Shown here piece after piece: positions 18,431 to 28,502 of a stretch of 64,000 nt of DNA. How positions within the stretch are numbered: position 1 is the first letter of the stretch; every line of letters begins with the position of its first letter. This stretch comes from an uncultured SAR86 cluster bacterium (GTDB lineage Bacteria; Pseudomonadota; Gammaproteobacteria; Magnimaribacterales; D2472). Below the pieces are notes generated by a model. That model was given only the letters and a program-made list of their open reading frames with translations. It searched no databases and had not been told where the DNA came from. The stretch is from contig CACJJI010000003.1 in assembly GCA_902593675.1 (NCBI GenBank), forward strand, positions 224,665-288,664. The letters are read 5' to 3'. Made by a program: the position numbers and the translations under genes.

Positions 18431-19273
18431 TTAGATTATCAGAAAACAAAATCCTGAGAGCATAAGTAAATATAAGGAGGCCCAATGATTATTTTTAAAA
18501 GCTAGTAAGAAATTTTTTTGCGAAGCAAGCTTATGCTGATAAAAATAAAAACCACTTAACAAAATTATTCCTATGTACCAAGCAAATGAAAGTCCTGCCT
18601 TTAACCCCACTATTAGCAAAAGACCAATTACAGTAAATTGTAAGATAGCGATAATCAATAAAGTTTTTGACCCCCACCATAAAGGAGTCGAATTGATGCC
18701 TAATTTTTTATCATCGTCTATGTCACACAATCCATAGAAAGAATCGAAGGCAATAGTTTTTGCAGCGATCGCAAAGTAGAGAAAAATCATCGTTGGATTA
18801 TTCAACTCATTTGTCATCGCGTAAACAATAATTGTTGGGTTGAAAGTGAGACCAAGAAAAATCTGAGGTCCAATAAAAAATCTTTTTGTCAGAGGATATA
18901 TAACTATCATTAAACCAAAGCAGATACTCACATACATAGTATTTGTATTGGTTAAGCTAAGTAACATTAGGCTCAAAACACCAAGTATTGCAAAAACAGC
19001 CCAACTTTCAGATATAGAGAGCTTTTTGCTGGGTATTGGCCTTGTTTTTGTTCTTTCCACTCCGCCATCCAGGTCTTTATCCCAAATGTCGTTGATAACA
19101 CAGCCTGCTGACCTTACCAAAATACTTCCCGCAATAACTATTAATAAATCAGCGTACTCAAAATCGCCGTTTGTGCTAATCACCAAGGCTAATAATGCCG
19201 GCCAAAGTAATAGGTATATGCCGATAGGTTTATCAAGACGCATCAATTCAAAAATGGCCAACGCCTTATTCAT
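18431..19273 (-). CDS. ubiA: 4-hydroxybenzoate octaprenyltransferase
   Basis: NDIWDKDLDGGVERTKTRP motif and multiple TM segments. Confidence 0.92.
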   Translation of the reverse strand: MNKALAIFELMRLDKPIGIYLLLWPALLALVISTNGDFEYADLLIVIAGSILVRSAGCVINDIWDKDLDGGVERTKTRPIPSKKLSISESWAVFAILGVLSLMLLSLTNTNTMYVSICFGLMIVIYPLTKRFFIGPQIFLGLTFNPTIIVYAMTNELNNPTMIFLYFAIAAKTIAFDSFYGLCDIDDDKKLGINSTPLWWGSKTLLIIAILQFTVIGLLLIVGLKAGLSFAWYIGIILLSGFYFYQHKLASQKNFLLAFKNNHWASLYLLMLSGFCFLII

Positions 19274-19761
19274 GATAATAAGAATACCTCCATGACACTC
19301 AAGGGGTATCCTCGAACAAGGTAATGAGTCCTTCTCCCCCAGACAACTTCTTTGGAAGAAGTTTGAAATTGTGCAAACTCTCGACGTATTTTAATAAATA
19401 GTTCACTTTGAAAGAGCAAATCACCAAGTGGCTTAGATCCAATAGTCCCTAATCCAGGATAGCCTTTTGATGCGGTTAGTTCTGGGATAATGCTCCTTGC
19501 ATAAACAAGGGGTACTAGATCTCCATATAAAACCACTTCTCTGATGCGAACTTCTTCAGAAGGTATTTCCAAAGCGATATACTCTTCATCCTCGGCAACG
19601 CCAATATCATCATTTAAGATTTCAAGTTTGAATTCAGCATGAGATGAAATTCTCGCAGTAATTGATCCTTCCTCTTCCAACCAATCTAAAATATTTTTTT
19701 TTGTTAAACCATCACTTAATTCTTTGGCATTCAGCCATTTATCAATTCTTTTTACTTGCAT
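19270..19761 (-). CDS. ubiC: Chorismate lyase
   Basis: REVVLYGDLVPLVYARSIIP, GLGTIGSKPLGDLLF; next to ubiA. Confidence 0.88.
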   Translation of the reverse strand: MQVKRIDKWLNAKELSDGLTKKNILDWLEEEGSITARISSHAEFKLEILNDDIGVAEDEEYIALEIPSEEVRIREVVLYGDLVPLVYARSIIPELTASKGYPGLGTIGSKPLGDLLFQSELFIKIRREFAQFQTSSKEVVWGRRTHYLVRGYPLSVMEVFLLS

Positions 19762-19848
19762 GAATTAGATCTCTAAAATCTGATATTATAGCCTGCTTAA
19801 TTTTCATTAAATGAGACTTTTTGAGTCAGAATAACTAAGAGAGATAAA

Positions 19849-20019
19849 ATGGAATATAAAAAATGGGAATGCATTGTATGTGGACTAATATATGATGAAG
19901 AACTGGGTTGGCCAGATGATGGCATTGCTCCAGGAACTGCTTGGGATGATGTTCCTGATGATTGGTTATGTCCTGATTGTGGAGTAGGCAAAGAAGATTT
20001 TGAAATGGTAGAGATTTAA
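19849..20019 (+). CDS. Rubredoxin (56 aa; below ORF-track size cut)
   Basis: [56 protein letters not shown] with CxxC…CxxC. Confidence 0.95.
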   Translation: MEYKKWECIVCGLIYDEELGWPDDGIAPGTAWDDVPDDWLCPDCGVGKEDFEMVEI

Positions 20020-21281
20020 TGATTGATACGCCAAAAAACCTAACCAGAAACATTCTCATAGGTTTGATTCTTGGTTTTGTTGTAGGCTCTTTTCTTTTTT
20101 ATACAGATTTCTTTCCAAATTCATTAGATGCTTTTGTAGAAAAGTATATTTTCAAGATGGGCGGAGACATCTTCATGAATCTCCTGAAGTTATTAGTTGT
20201 GCCTTTGGTCTTTTTCTCTTTGGTGACAGGAATCTCTTCTCTTGGTAGTTCACAGTCCCTAGGAAAACTTACATTTAAAACTGTAGGCTTTTACTTATTT
20301 ACTACAGGCATTGCTGTGTCTTTGGCGCTTATAGCAGGTTCTTTCTTTCAGCCAGGTTCTAACTATTCATCTGATATAGCTATGGCTGCTCCAAGTTCAT
20401 TGCCTCAAGGGCAGGGCATCTACTCAACAATTGTCGGTATCTTCCCTTCAAATATTATTCAAGCCATGGCTGATAATCAGATGCTAGCAATAGTTTTCTT
20501 TAGCATCATATTTGGCTTGGCTCTAAATAAGACAAATCACTTAACTGGAAATTTAAGCGATTCATTCGCTAAATTAAATACAGTATTTCTACAACTGATC
20601 GTAATGGTTATGAGCTTTGCGCCTTTGGGAGTTTTTTGTTTAATCGGAAAGTTTGTTATCGCTGATGGCCTGGATATTTTCCAAGACGTTTTAGCTTATG
20701 TTGTTCTTTTAATAGCTTTGCTGTTATTTCATGCAGCTTTTACTTATTCATTATTCTTAAAATTTATTGGGGGGCTAAATCCATTAACTTTTTACAGAAA
20801 AATGAAAGACGTTGCTTTATTTGCTTTTTCTACCTCATCAAGTGCAGCAACAATTCCAGTAACTCTTAGAACAGTTAACCAAGATCTGGGCGTAAACCAA
20901 AACGTTGCATCGTTTGTTGTTCCTGTTGGCGCTACGATCAACATGGATGGAACAGCCATCATGCAAGGTTTAGCAACAGTCTTTATTGCTCAAATGTCTG
21001 GGATTGACTTAACACTTTTTCAATACATTCAGGTGGTGTTGTTAGCAGTAGCAACTTCGATTGGAACTGCAGCTGTTCCATCGGCAGGAACCATTACTTT
21101 GATAATAATTTTGCAACAATTTAATCTGCCGCTTGAAGCAATAGGGATCATTCTTGCAGTTGATAGAGTGCTAGATATGATCAGAACATCAGTCAATGTT
21201 ACCGGTGATGCTGCAATTGCATGTATAGTTGCGAAAACAGAGAATCAATTGGATGAAAATATTTTCAATTCAAAGGCTTAA
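20019..21281 (+). CDS. Dicarboxylate/amino acid:cation symporter (SLC1/GltP-DctA family)
   Basis: GATINMDGTAIMQG, AAVPSAGTIT, DRVLDMIRTSVNVTGDA. Confidence 0.92.
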   Translation: MIDTPKNLTRNILIGLILGFVVGSFLFYTDFFPNSLDAFVEKYIFKMGGDIFMNLLKLLVVPLVFFSLVTGISSLGSSQSLGKLTFKTVGFYLFTTGIAVSLALIAGSFFQPGSNYSSDIAMAAPSSLPQGQGIYSTIVGIFPSNIIQAMADNQMLAIVFFSIIFGLALNKTNHLTGNLSDSFAKLNTVFLQLIVMVMSFAPLGVFCLIGKFVIADGLDIFQDVLAYVVLLIALLLFHAAFTYSLFLKFIGGLNPLTFYRKMKDVALFAFSTSSSAATIPVTLRTVNQDLGVNQNVASFVVPVGATINMDGTAIMQGLATVFIAQMSGIDLTLFQYIQVVLLAVATSIGTAAVPSAGTITLIIILQQFNLPLEAIGIILAVDRVLDMIRTSVNVTGDAAIACIVAKTENQLDENIFNSKA

Positions 21282-21341
21282 TTACTAATTAAATTCAATT
21301 TTATTTGATAAAATCTAACGCTTGTTTATAGGAGAGAAAGG

Positions 21342-23330
21342 ATGAATATATTAATTGCCCCAGCATTGGGTGTTCTTGGTTTGATCGCTGCTTTTGTGGT
21401 GTTCAGTTTGGTCATGCGTTACTCAGATGGAACGGACCAAGTTAAAAAGATTGGCGATGAAATTCATAAGGGCGCAATGAAATTCATGAAAACCGAATAT
21501 ACCTATTTATTAATTTTTGTAGCCGTATTAGTTGTATTGGTCGCGACCTTTCTTACGATCCAATCAGCAATTGCAGTCGTAGTTGGTGCTGCCTGCTCAT
21601 CTTTAGCAGGGTTTATTGGAATGTATGCAGCAACAAAAGCAAATGTTAGAACTGCAACTGCAGCCCAAAAAGACGGTGCAGCAGCAGCATTAAGCGTTTC
21701 TTTTTACGGTGGCTCAGTCATGGGATTATGTGTTGCTTCTCTTGGTTTAATTGGCCTAGGCGGTCTCTTTTATTTCTTTAGTGAATCTCATGTTCATGCT
21801 CTTGAGGGATTTGGAATGGGAGCATCTGTAGTAGCCTTATTCTCTCGTGTTGGTGGAGGTATTTTTACTAAGAGTGCTGATGTTGGAGCGGACTTGGTAG
21901 GTAAGATTGAAGCAGGAATTCCTGAAGATGATCCAAGAAACCCAGGAGTTATTGCAGACAATGTTGGTGACAATGTTGGTGATGTAGCTGGAATGGGATC
22001 AGATATTTTTGAATCTTACTGCGGGTCAATGATTGCCTCGATTGCTATAGCCTACACTTTAGGCTCAAAGGAAATGATGATGTTTCCATTGGCTTTAACT
22101 TCAATTGGTTTAATAGCTTCGATCATTGGAATCATAATAGTTAAACTGCAATCTGCTAAAGCGCCTGCAAGTGCTTTACGCTCTGGAACTCTTTTAGCTC
22201 CTGCAATTTTTATTGTCATGGCATATTTTTTAACAAATAGCATAGACGGCGTGTCAATGAATGTATGGTGGGCAGTTGTCTGTGGTGCTATTGGTGGAGT
22301 CTTAATTGGACTAATCACTGAGTATTACACTGGTGGAGACCCAGTAAAGAAAATTGCTGAGTCAGGTGAAACCGGGCCTGCGACTGTTATGATTTCTGGT
22401 CTTTCAGTTGGAATGCAATCTGTTGTAATTCCAATTTCAGTTCTAGCAACAATTATTTTAATTTCAACAACTCTATCAGGAGTTTATGGAGTGGGTATTG
22501 CTGCAGTAGGAATGCTTTCAACAGTTGGTATAACCATGGCGATTGATGCATACGGACCAGTTGCAGATAACGCTGGTGGTATTGCTGAGATGGCTGGCAT
22601 GGGAGAGGATGTAAGAGAAATCACCGATTCTTTGGATGAGCTAGGAAATACAACAGCAGCTATCGGCAAAGGATTCGCAATTGGAGCTGCAGCTCTAGCA
22701 GCACTTGCAATTATTTCTGCATTTTCTGCAGTTGTCAGCCTTAATTTTGGTGAAGCATTTACGTTATCTTTAGGGCAACCAATCGTCTTAGTAGGAATGT
22801 TTATAGGAATTTGTATTCCATTCTTAATTTCTTCGATTACCATGACAGCCGTTGGCGATGCTGCATTTGAAATGATCAATGAAATTCGAAGACAGTTCAG
22901 AGAAATCACCGGCTTAATGGAAGGCAATGCTGATCCTGATTCAGAAAAATGTGTTGAGATAGCAACTAAAGCTGCTCTTAAGAAAATGATGTTACCTGGT
23001 GTTATTGCTGTAGCAATGCCTGCAGTTGTTGGGTTTGGTTTAGGGGCTATGGCTTTAGGTGGAATGCTTGCTGGTGGACTATTAGGTTGTGTTGCACTTG
23101 CTTTGTTTATGGCAAATGCAGGTGGAGCTTGGGATAATGCTAAGAAATATGTTGAGAAGGGCAACTATGGTGGCAAGGGTTCTGATACTCATGCCGCAGT
23201 TGTTGTTGGAGATACTGTCGGCGATCCATTTAAAGATACATCTGGACCATCAATGAATATCTTAATCAATGTTATGGCAATTGTGAGTTTAGTTATAGCA
23301 CCGTTATTAACATTGAATGGAATGTTGTAA
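21342..23330 (+). CDS. hppA: Membrane-bound ion-translocating pyrophosphatase (K+-dependent type predicted)
   Basis: DVGADLVGKIEAGIPEDDPRNPGVIADNVGDNVGD; GNTTAAIGKG (Ala at K+-dependence site). Confidence 0.95.
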   Translation: MNILIAPALGVLGLIAAFVVFSLVMRYSDGTDQVKKIGDEIHKGAMKFMKTEYTYLLIFVAVLVVLVATFLTIQSAIAVVVGAACSSLAGFIGMYAATKANVRTATAAQKDGAAAALSVSFYGGSVMGLCVASLGLIGLGGLFYFFSESHVHALEGFGMGASVVALFSRVGGGIFTKSADVGADLVGKIEAGIPEDDPRNPGVIADNVGDNVGDVAGMGSDIFESYCGSMIASIAIAYTLGSKEMMMFPLALTSIGLIASIIGIIIVKLQSAKAPASALRSGTLLAPAIFIVMAYFLTNSIDGVSMNVWWAVVCGAIGGVLIGLITEYYTGGDPVKKIAESGETGPATVMISGLSVGMQSVVIPISVLATIILISTTLSGVYGVGIAAVGMLSTVGITMAIDAYGPVADNAGGIAEMAGMGEDVREITDSLDELGNTTAAIGKGFAIGAAALAALAIISAFSAVVSLNFGEAFTLSLGQPIVLVGMFIGICIPFLISSITMTAVGDAAFEMINEIRRQFREITGLMEGNADPDSEKCVEIATKAALKKMMLPGVIAVAMPAVVGFGLGAMALGGMLAGGLLGCVALALFMANAGGAWDNAKKYVEKGNYGGKGSDTHAAVVVGDTVGDPFKDTSGPSMNILINVMAIVSLVIAPLLTLNGML

Positions 23331-23353
23331 AAATTACTTCAACTGAAAATAAG

Positions 23354-23377
23354 AAACCCGCATTCGCGGGTTTTTTT
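23354..23377. terminator. Rho-independent terminator downstream of hppA
   Basis: AAACCCGC-ATTC-GCGGGTTT hairpin followed by T run. Confidence 0.93.
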
Positions 23378-23432
23378 ATTCCCATTCAATCGTCTCTGGC
23401 GGTTTGGTAAAGATTTCATATAATAAATTATT
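23376..23432 (-). pseudogene. Putative orphan 3' end of guaA (GMP synthase C-terminus)
   Basis: Minus-strand reading NNLLYEIFTKPPETIEWE* resembles the conserved GuaA C-terminus (…NRVVYDIssKPPgTIEWE*); no intact guaA in the window. Confidence 0.72.
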
Positions 23433-23452
23433 AAATCTATTGGAGACATAAA

Positions 23453-23779
23453 ATGAAAAAATATTTTGTTATAGGGGTTGCGTTACTATTTTGTAATATC
23501 TCACAAGCAGCTGTATATATGATTGATTTTAAATGCGATCAAGAGGCATATAAAGTTTTTGCTACCATGACGCTAGATGAGCTTGATGGTCAATTCCTAG
23601 AGGGCTCTAAAAAGCTTGCTAGATATCATGACCTTACAACTGGCAGCGGTATAGTTATTGTAGAGGCTGATGATCCGACTCTTGTAATTGAATTCGCTAA
23701 TGGATGGAGCGAGGTTTGTGAATCTTTAATAGTGCCTGTAGTTGATGATAAAAAAGCTATGGAAATTTTGACCAGATAA
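23453..23779 (+). CDS. Small exported protein, DUF3303-like
   Basis: Signal peptide MKKYFVIGVALLFCNISQAA; VEADDPTLVIEFANGWSEVCE…VVPV resembles DUF3303. Confidence 0.6.
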   Translation: MKKYFVIGVALLFCNISQAAVYMIDFKCDQEAYKVFATMTLDELDGQFLEGSKKLARYHDLTTGSGIVIVEADDPTLVIEFANGWSEVCESLIVPVVDDKKAMEILTR

Positions 23780-25843
23780 CTAAGCATCAGCGAAAGCTAT
23801 AGAGCCTGAGATCCATCTTTCTATCAACTGATTTGCAAGCTCAGGCTCTTCATCACATATTGATTCAGCAACTTTTTTGGTTTCCATTAGATACTGACTG
23901 TCTCTGACTAGATTGGTGTATTTCATTGGTACAATTCCTGTTTGTTGTGCACCCATTATTTCTCCAGGACCTCTTATGACTAGATCTTCTTCGGCGATTT
24001 TAAAGCCATCTTGAGAATCTACTAATACCTGTAGTCTTTGGGAAGATACATCTTGAATCTTGTCTTTATGGAGAAGAATACAAAAGCTTTCCTTAGTGCC
24101 TCTGCCTATTCTTCCTCTTAATTGATGCAATTGTGCTAAACCAAACCTTTCAGCATTTTCAATCACCATGATATCTGCATCAGGAATATCAACTCCAACC
24201 TCAACAACGGTTGTTGATACTAAGATTGAAGTTTTAGAATCCTTGAAAGCTTGAATCTGCTCTTGTTTTTTATTTGCTGAGAGCTTGCCATGCAGGCAAC
24301 CAACTTTCTCTTGACCAAAATGCTCGGATAAATCTTCATACGTTTCCATGACAGCATTTAAATCTAAGTTCTCAGACTCCTCAATTAGAGGACATATCCA
24401 ATATACTTTGCTACCTTCTTTTGTAGCAGCTGAGATTCTTTCAATGAGCTTTTCTTTTCCACTTAGCGGCAAGCATGATGTTCGAATTGGTTTTCTACCA
24501 GGTGGCAATTCATCTATCACTGAAACATCCATGTTTGCATATACGCTCATCGAAAGTGTTCTTGGAATTGGGGTAGCTGTTAATGTGAGCTGATGAGGCG
24601 CAGATTTTTCAGAATCATTTTTCTTTCTTAAGGCTAGTCTTTGATTTACTCCAAACCTATGTTGCTCGTCGATGATAATGAGAGCAAGGTTAGAAAACCG
24701 AACACTCTTCTGGAACAAAGCATGAGTTCCAACTAATAATTTGATCTTCCCATCCTTAAGATCTTGTAGGATTCTTTTTCTTTGGCTTAAAGAGGTGCTA
24801 CCAGTAAGAAGAGTCACTTTTACTGCATGTTTATTAAAAAACGATTTCAAACTAAGAAAATGTTGCTCTGCTAGAAGTGTGGTTGGGGCCATAAAAGCAA
24901 CCTGAAACGATGAATCAAGAGCCAAGGCAGCAGCCAAAGCGCCCACCACTGTTTTTCCTGACCCAACATCTCCTTGGACCAGTCGCATCATAGGAACTTC
25001 TTGTGCTAGATCCTCTTTAATTTCACTTACAACTCTCGCTTGGGCTTTAGTTAATTCAAAAGGAAAATTTGATTTAACTTCTGCTGTCCATTCATCTTCT
25101 TTAGACAATGAAAAGGCATGGTGCCGTTTTTGTTTACGTTTTAAAAAAGCCATACCGGCTTGAAAAGCAATCATCTCCTCTTTCAACAGTCTTACTCTTG
25201 CAGGATGGGAGCCACCAGGCAGCATTTCATCAATATCAATATCTGCATCAGGATTATGGATAATTTTCAGGGCATCAATAATTTTCATGTTTAAGGATGC
25301 GTCATATTTTTCAACATTAAGAAAGTCTTCTTCAAAATTTAATTTTGAAATTGCCGCTTGAATAAATCCTCTAATTTTTTTTTGTCCTATGCCCCTAGGC
25401 ACTCTATATACAGGCGTTAATTTTTTGTCTTTTAATTCGTGATCACTTGAAATAACTTCATACTCTGGATGGATCATTTCTAATCCATATCTACTTAGGC
25501 TTACTTTTCCATAACATAAAAGCTCAGTTCCAGCTTTAAGTTGCTTAGTTTGGGCGGGATGGAAATAAAAAAAACGAATATTGATATTAGAATATGAATC
25601 AGCTGATTTAAGCACCATCATTTTTCTTGGTCTATATAGAACTTGTGTAGACAAAATCTTTACTTTAATTAATTTTTCATCCCCTGGTTGAAGGTCGCTT
25701 ATATATGAAATTTTTGTTCTATCTTGATACCCAAAAGGAAGATGAAAGCAGAGATCTCTTAAGTTAAAAATTCCAATAAGATGAAGTTTTTCAACGATAG
25801 AGGGTCCGATACCCTTTAATTGAGTGAGTTCAATATTAGCCAC
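23780..25843 (-). CDS. recG: ATP-dependent DNA helicase RecG
   Basis: QGDVGSGKTVV, DEQHRFGV, LTATPIPRTL, RGRIGRG. Confidence 0.96.
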   Translation of the reverse strand: MANIELTQLKGIGPSIVEKLHLIGIFNLRDLCFHLPFGYQDRTKISYISDLQPGDEKLIKVKILSTQVLYRPRKMMVLKSADSYSNINIRFFYFHPAQTKQLKAGTELLCYGKVSLSRYGLEMIHPEYEVISSDHELKDKKLTPVYRVPRGIGQKKIRGFIQAAISKLNFEEDFLNVEKYDASLNMKIIDALKIIHNPDADIDIDEMLPGGSHPARVRLLKEEMIAFQAGMAFLKRKQKRHHAFSLSKEDEWTAEVKSNFPFELTKAQARVVSEIKEDLAQEVPMMRLVQGDVGSGKTVVGALAAALALDSSFQVAFMAPTTLLAEQHFLSLKSFFNKHAVKVTLLTGSTSLSQRKRILQDLKDGKIKLLVGTHALFQKSVRFSNLALIIIDEQHRFGVNQRLALRKKNDSEKSAPHQLTLTATPIPRTLSMSVYANMDVSVIDELPPGRKPIRTSCLPLSGKEKLIERISAATKEGSKVYWICPLIEESENLDLNAVMETYEDLSEHFGQEKVGCLHGKLSANKKQEQIQAFKDSKTSILVSTTVVEVGVDIPDADIMVIENAERFGLAQLHQLRGRIGRGTKESFCILLHKDKIQDVSSQRLQVLVDSQDGFKIAEEDLVIRGPGEIMGAQQTGIVPMKYTNLVRDSQYLMETKKVAESICDEEPELANQLIERWISGSIAFADA

Positions 25844-25886
25844 TTAACGATAATACTTTTAATATATGGACTTTAGAAACATATAT

Positions 25887-26663
25887 ATGAAAAAAGTTTT
25901 AATTATAGGCTACGGAGACATTGGCATTCGGATAGCTGGAAGGCTTCCTAAGCAAGAATTTATAGGTGTTTCTAGAAGTGCGCCTGCTGCCTTACCTAAT
26001 GTTGAATTCATTCAGCATGATTGGACGAACGAATCAAAATTGATTGTGCCCTCTATGGATTTTTCTACCATTGTGTTGATTTTAAAGCCGACCTCGCCAG
26101 ACTCAGATGGCTATCAGAGAGGATTCTTAGATGCGTCATCTCAAATGATGGAGTTTTTCAATAAAAATATAAGTTATGAAAAGTTACTGATTGTTTCTTC
26201 AACAAGGGTTTATGGTTTGGGCAATGGAAGAAACATAACTGAAGCGATGAAACCTTTGCCTGATGATGAGCAAGCAAGCATTATTTTAGAGTATGAAGAC
26301 TTTGTAACACGTGAATCCAAAATAGAGCCTCTAATTCTGCGTCCATCAGGATTGTATGACGAACAAGCTCATTGGATGAAAAACTATGTGGATGCTTATG
26401 ATGGAGAAAAATATCATCTACGCTTTATTGAAGCCAATATGTTTAGCAGGACTAATCTTTCTTTGGTAATAGCAAACTATATTTGCAACAAAGAATTATT
26501 TCATATATCTGGGCCACTGATTTGTAGTGAACCGGCCCAAAAGCACAGTGATATTTTTTCTTTTATTTGTCCTGAACACTCTTTCGAAGATTTTTTTATA
26601 AGTTCAGATAATATTGGCAAGTCATTTAATCCACAAAAGTTATTAGACAGTGGTTTAATGTGA
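25887..26663 (+). CDS. NAD(P)-binding epimerase/dehydratase-like (extended SDR)
   Basis: MKKVLIIGYGDIGIRIAGRL Rossmann start; LIVSSTRVYG; ATG 25887 preferred to 25866. Confidence 0.75.
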   Translation: MKKVLIIGYGDIGIRIAGRLPKQEFIGVSRSAPAALPNVEFIQHDWTNESKLIVPSMDFSTIVLILKPTSPDSDGYQRGFLDASSQMMEFFNKNISYEKLLIVSSTRVYGLGNGRNITEAMKPLPDDEQASIILEYEDFVTRESKIEPLILRPSGLYDEQAHWMKNYVDAYDGEKYHLRFIEANMFSRTNLSLVIANYICNKELFHISGPLICSEPAQKHSDIFSFICPEHSFEDFFISSDNIGKSFNPQKLLDSGLM

Positions 26664-26690
26664 TAATAGTGAAAAGCATTTAGGAATCTT

Positions 26691-27542
26691 ATGTTTTACA
26701 GCATGACAGGGTACGGAACAGGGCAAGCAACTTCAAAGAAGATGGAGGTTTTATGTGAAATTAAGTCAGTTAATAATAGATTTGTAGATATATCTTTTAG
26801 AGGTTACAGCTTGCCCAATGATTTAGAGGAATACATAAAAAATCAGATAAAGAAAAAATTTCTAAGGGGATCTTTTGAGGTCAAAATTCATGATAATTTC
26901 CAGTCAGAGCATTCCTATGAACTGAACCAAGAAAGTATCAGAAATTTAAAAAGCACCCTCAAAACTAGCAAAGATTTTAAACACTTAAATCTTAAATTAA
27001 GTGATCTTAGAGATATTCCGGGCCTGTTAACAGTCAGGACTTCAAAAAAAGATATTTCAGTTTTAGGCAAGAGGGCATTAAATATTGCAATAAAGAACCT
27101 AGTGGAATCTAGGGCTAAGGAAGGCCAAAAAATACAAAAAATTATTCTTGCTAAGACGTTATTTTTAAAAAATGCTCATCAAAAATTATCTAAGTCTGCA
27201 CCTTCATTGTTGAAACATAGAGTCAAAACCATCAAGAATAAGTTCATTCAAAAAAACATCGATACTAATAAAGATGAGATAGCTAATGAGCTTTCAAATT
27301 TAGCTTTAAAACATGATATAGCTGAGGAGCTTGAAAGAATTAGTTTTCATATCGATTCACTTAAAAAATTATTCAAACTAAAAAATGCGCATGGCAAAAA
27401 AATGGATTTTATCCTTCAAGAATTATTCAGAGAGGTGAATACTCTATCAGTGAAGATAGAAAAACCAGATTTAAAAGATTTAGCACTAACCATGAAGTTA
27501 AAGGTAGAGGAGCTGCGTGAGCAGGCTCAAAATTTAGAGTGA
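26691..27542 (+). CDS. YicC family endoribonuclease
   Basis: SMTGYG start, EIKSVNNRFVDI, QELFREVNTL. Confidence 0.92.
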   Translation: MFYSMTGYGTGQATSKKMEVLCEIKSVNNRFVDISFRGYSLPNDLEEYIKNQIKKKFLRGSFEVKIHDNFQSEHSYELNQESIRNLKSTLKTSKDFKHLNLKLSDLRDIPGLLTVRTSKKDISVLGKRALNIAIKNLVESRAKEGQKIQKIILAKTLFLKNAHQKLSKSAPSLLKHRVKTIKNKFIQKNIDTNKDEIANELSNLALKHDIAEELERISFHIDSLKKLFKLKNAHGKKMDFILQELFREVNTLSVKIEKPDLKDLALTMKLKVEELREQAQNLE

Positions 27543-28171
27543 TGAGAGATCCTAGGCTTTTTTTGGTTTCGGCCCCGTCCGGAGCAGGCAAGTCATCATT
27601 AATTGATGCAGTTTTAGCCAAAGCAAATCAGTCTAATTTGCCTCTAGAATTATCTATCTCTTATACAACAAGGTCACCAAGAAAAGGTGAATCAAATGGT
27701 AATCAATATTTCTTTATTTCTAAAGAAGATTTTCTAGATAAAAAAAATTCTCATTTTTTTCTTGAACATGCAAAGGTTCATGATAATTGGTACGGCACTT
27801 CTTTGGAGTTTGTTCAATCAAAACTGAGCGCAGGAGTAAATTTAATTTTAGAAATTGATGTACAGGGATTTAGGCAAATTAATGATTTGTCTCTTAATTA
27901 TGACTCTATTTTTATTCTTCCCCCATCCATAGATTCTTTAGAGGAAAGAATAAAAACTAGAGGAGATGAAGATTTAGAGTCCATTAATTTGAGATTAAAA
28001 AATGCAAAAGATGAATTGGCTTATGCAACTGAATATAATCATATAATTATTAATGATTCTTTTGATGATGCGGAGAATGAACTTTTTAATGTTATTGCTC
28101 AAGAAAACTCGATAAAAAAGCAAAATATGGAAGAAGTTCAACAGTTTTTAGCTAAGCTATTGTCTTATTAG
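27539..28171 (+). CDS. gmk: Guanylate kinase
   Basis: [29 protein letters not shown]. Confidence 0.96.
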   Translation: MMRDPRLFLVSAPSGAGKSSLIDAVLAKANQSNLPLELSISYTTRSPRKGESNGNQYFFISKEDFLDKKNSHFFLEHAKVHDNWYGTSLEFVQSKLSAGVNLILEIDVQGFRQINDLSLNYDSIFILPPSIDSLEERIKTRGDEDLESINLRLKNAKDELAYATEYNHIIINDSFDDAENELFNVIAQENSIKKQNMEEVQQFLAKLLSY

Positions 28172-28208
28172 GCAAATAAACACTAAAATACGCCCTCGGA
28201 GAAACATT

Positions 28209-28481
28209 ATGGCAAGAATTACAGTAGAAGGTTGTTTAGATAAAGTTCAAAGTAGATTTGAGTTAATCCTATTGGCGTCTGGAAGAGCAAGACAGCTTTC
28301 TACAACTAGTAGAGAGCCAATGGTAGAATGGGAAGATGACAAACCTACCATCGTTGCTTTAAGAGAAATTGAAGAAGGCCTTATTACAAAAGAAATCCTT
28401 GATAAAACTCTTGAAGAAGACCTCCTTTTAGATGAGTTTGCTATTGACAGAGAAAAGCCACAAGACGAAATTATCGGCTAA
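28209..28481 (+). CDS. rpoZ: RNA polymerase omega subunit
   Basis: [30 protein letters not shown]. Confidence 0.95.
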   Translation: MARITVEGCLDKVQSRFELILLASGRARQLSTTSREPMVEWEDDKPTIVALREIEEGLITKEILDKTLEEDLLLDEFAIDREKPQDEIIG

Positions 28482-28502
28482 TGTTAACCCTGGAGCTTCT
28501 AA

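Noticed and set aside
22484-23164. 226-aa minus-strand ORF opposite hppA
   Set aside because: It lies fully antisense to the highly conserved hppA reading frame and has Ala/Ile/Pro-rich low-complexity composition expected from the complementary strand; no RBS or family signature.
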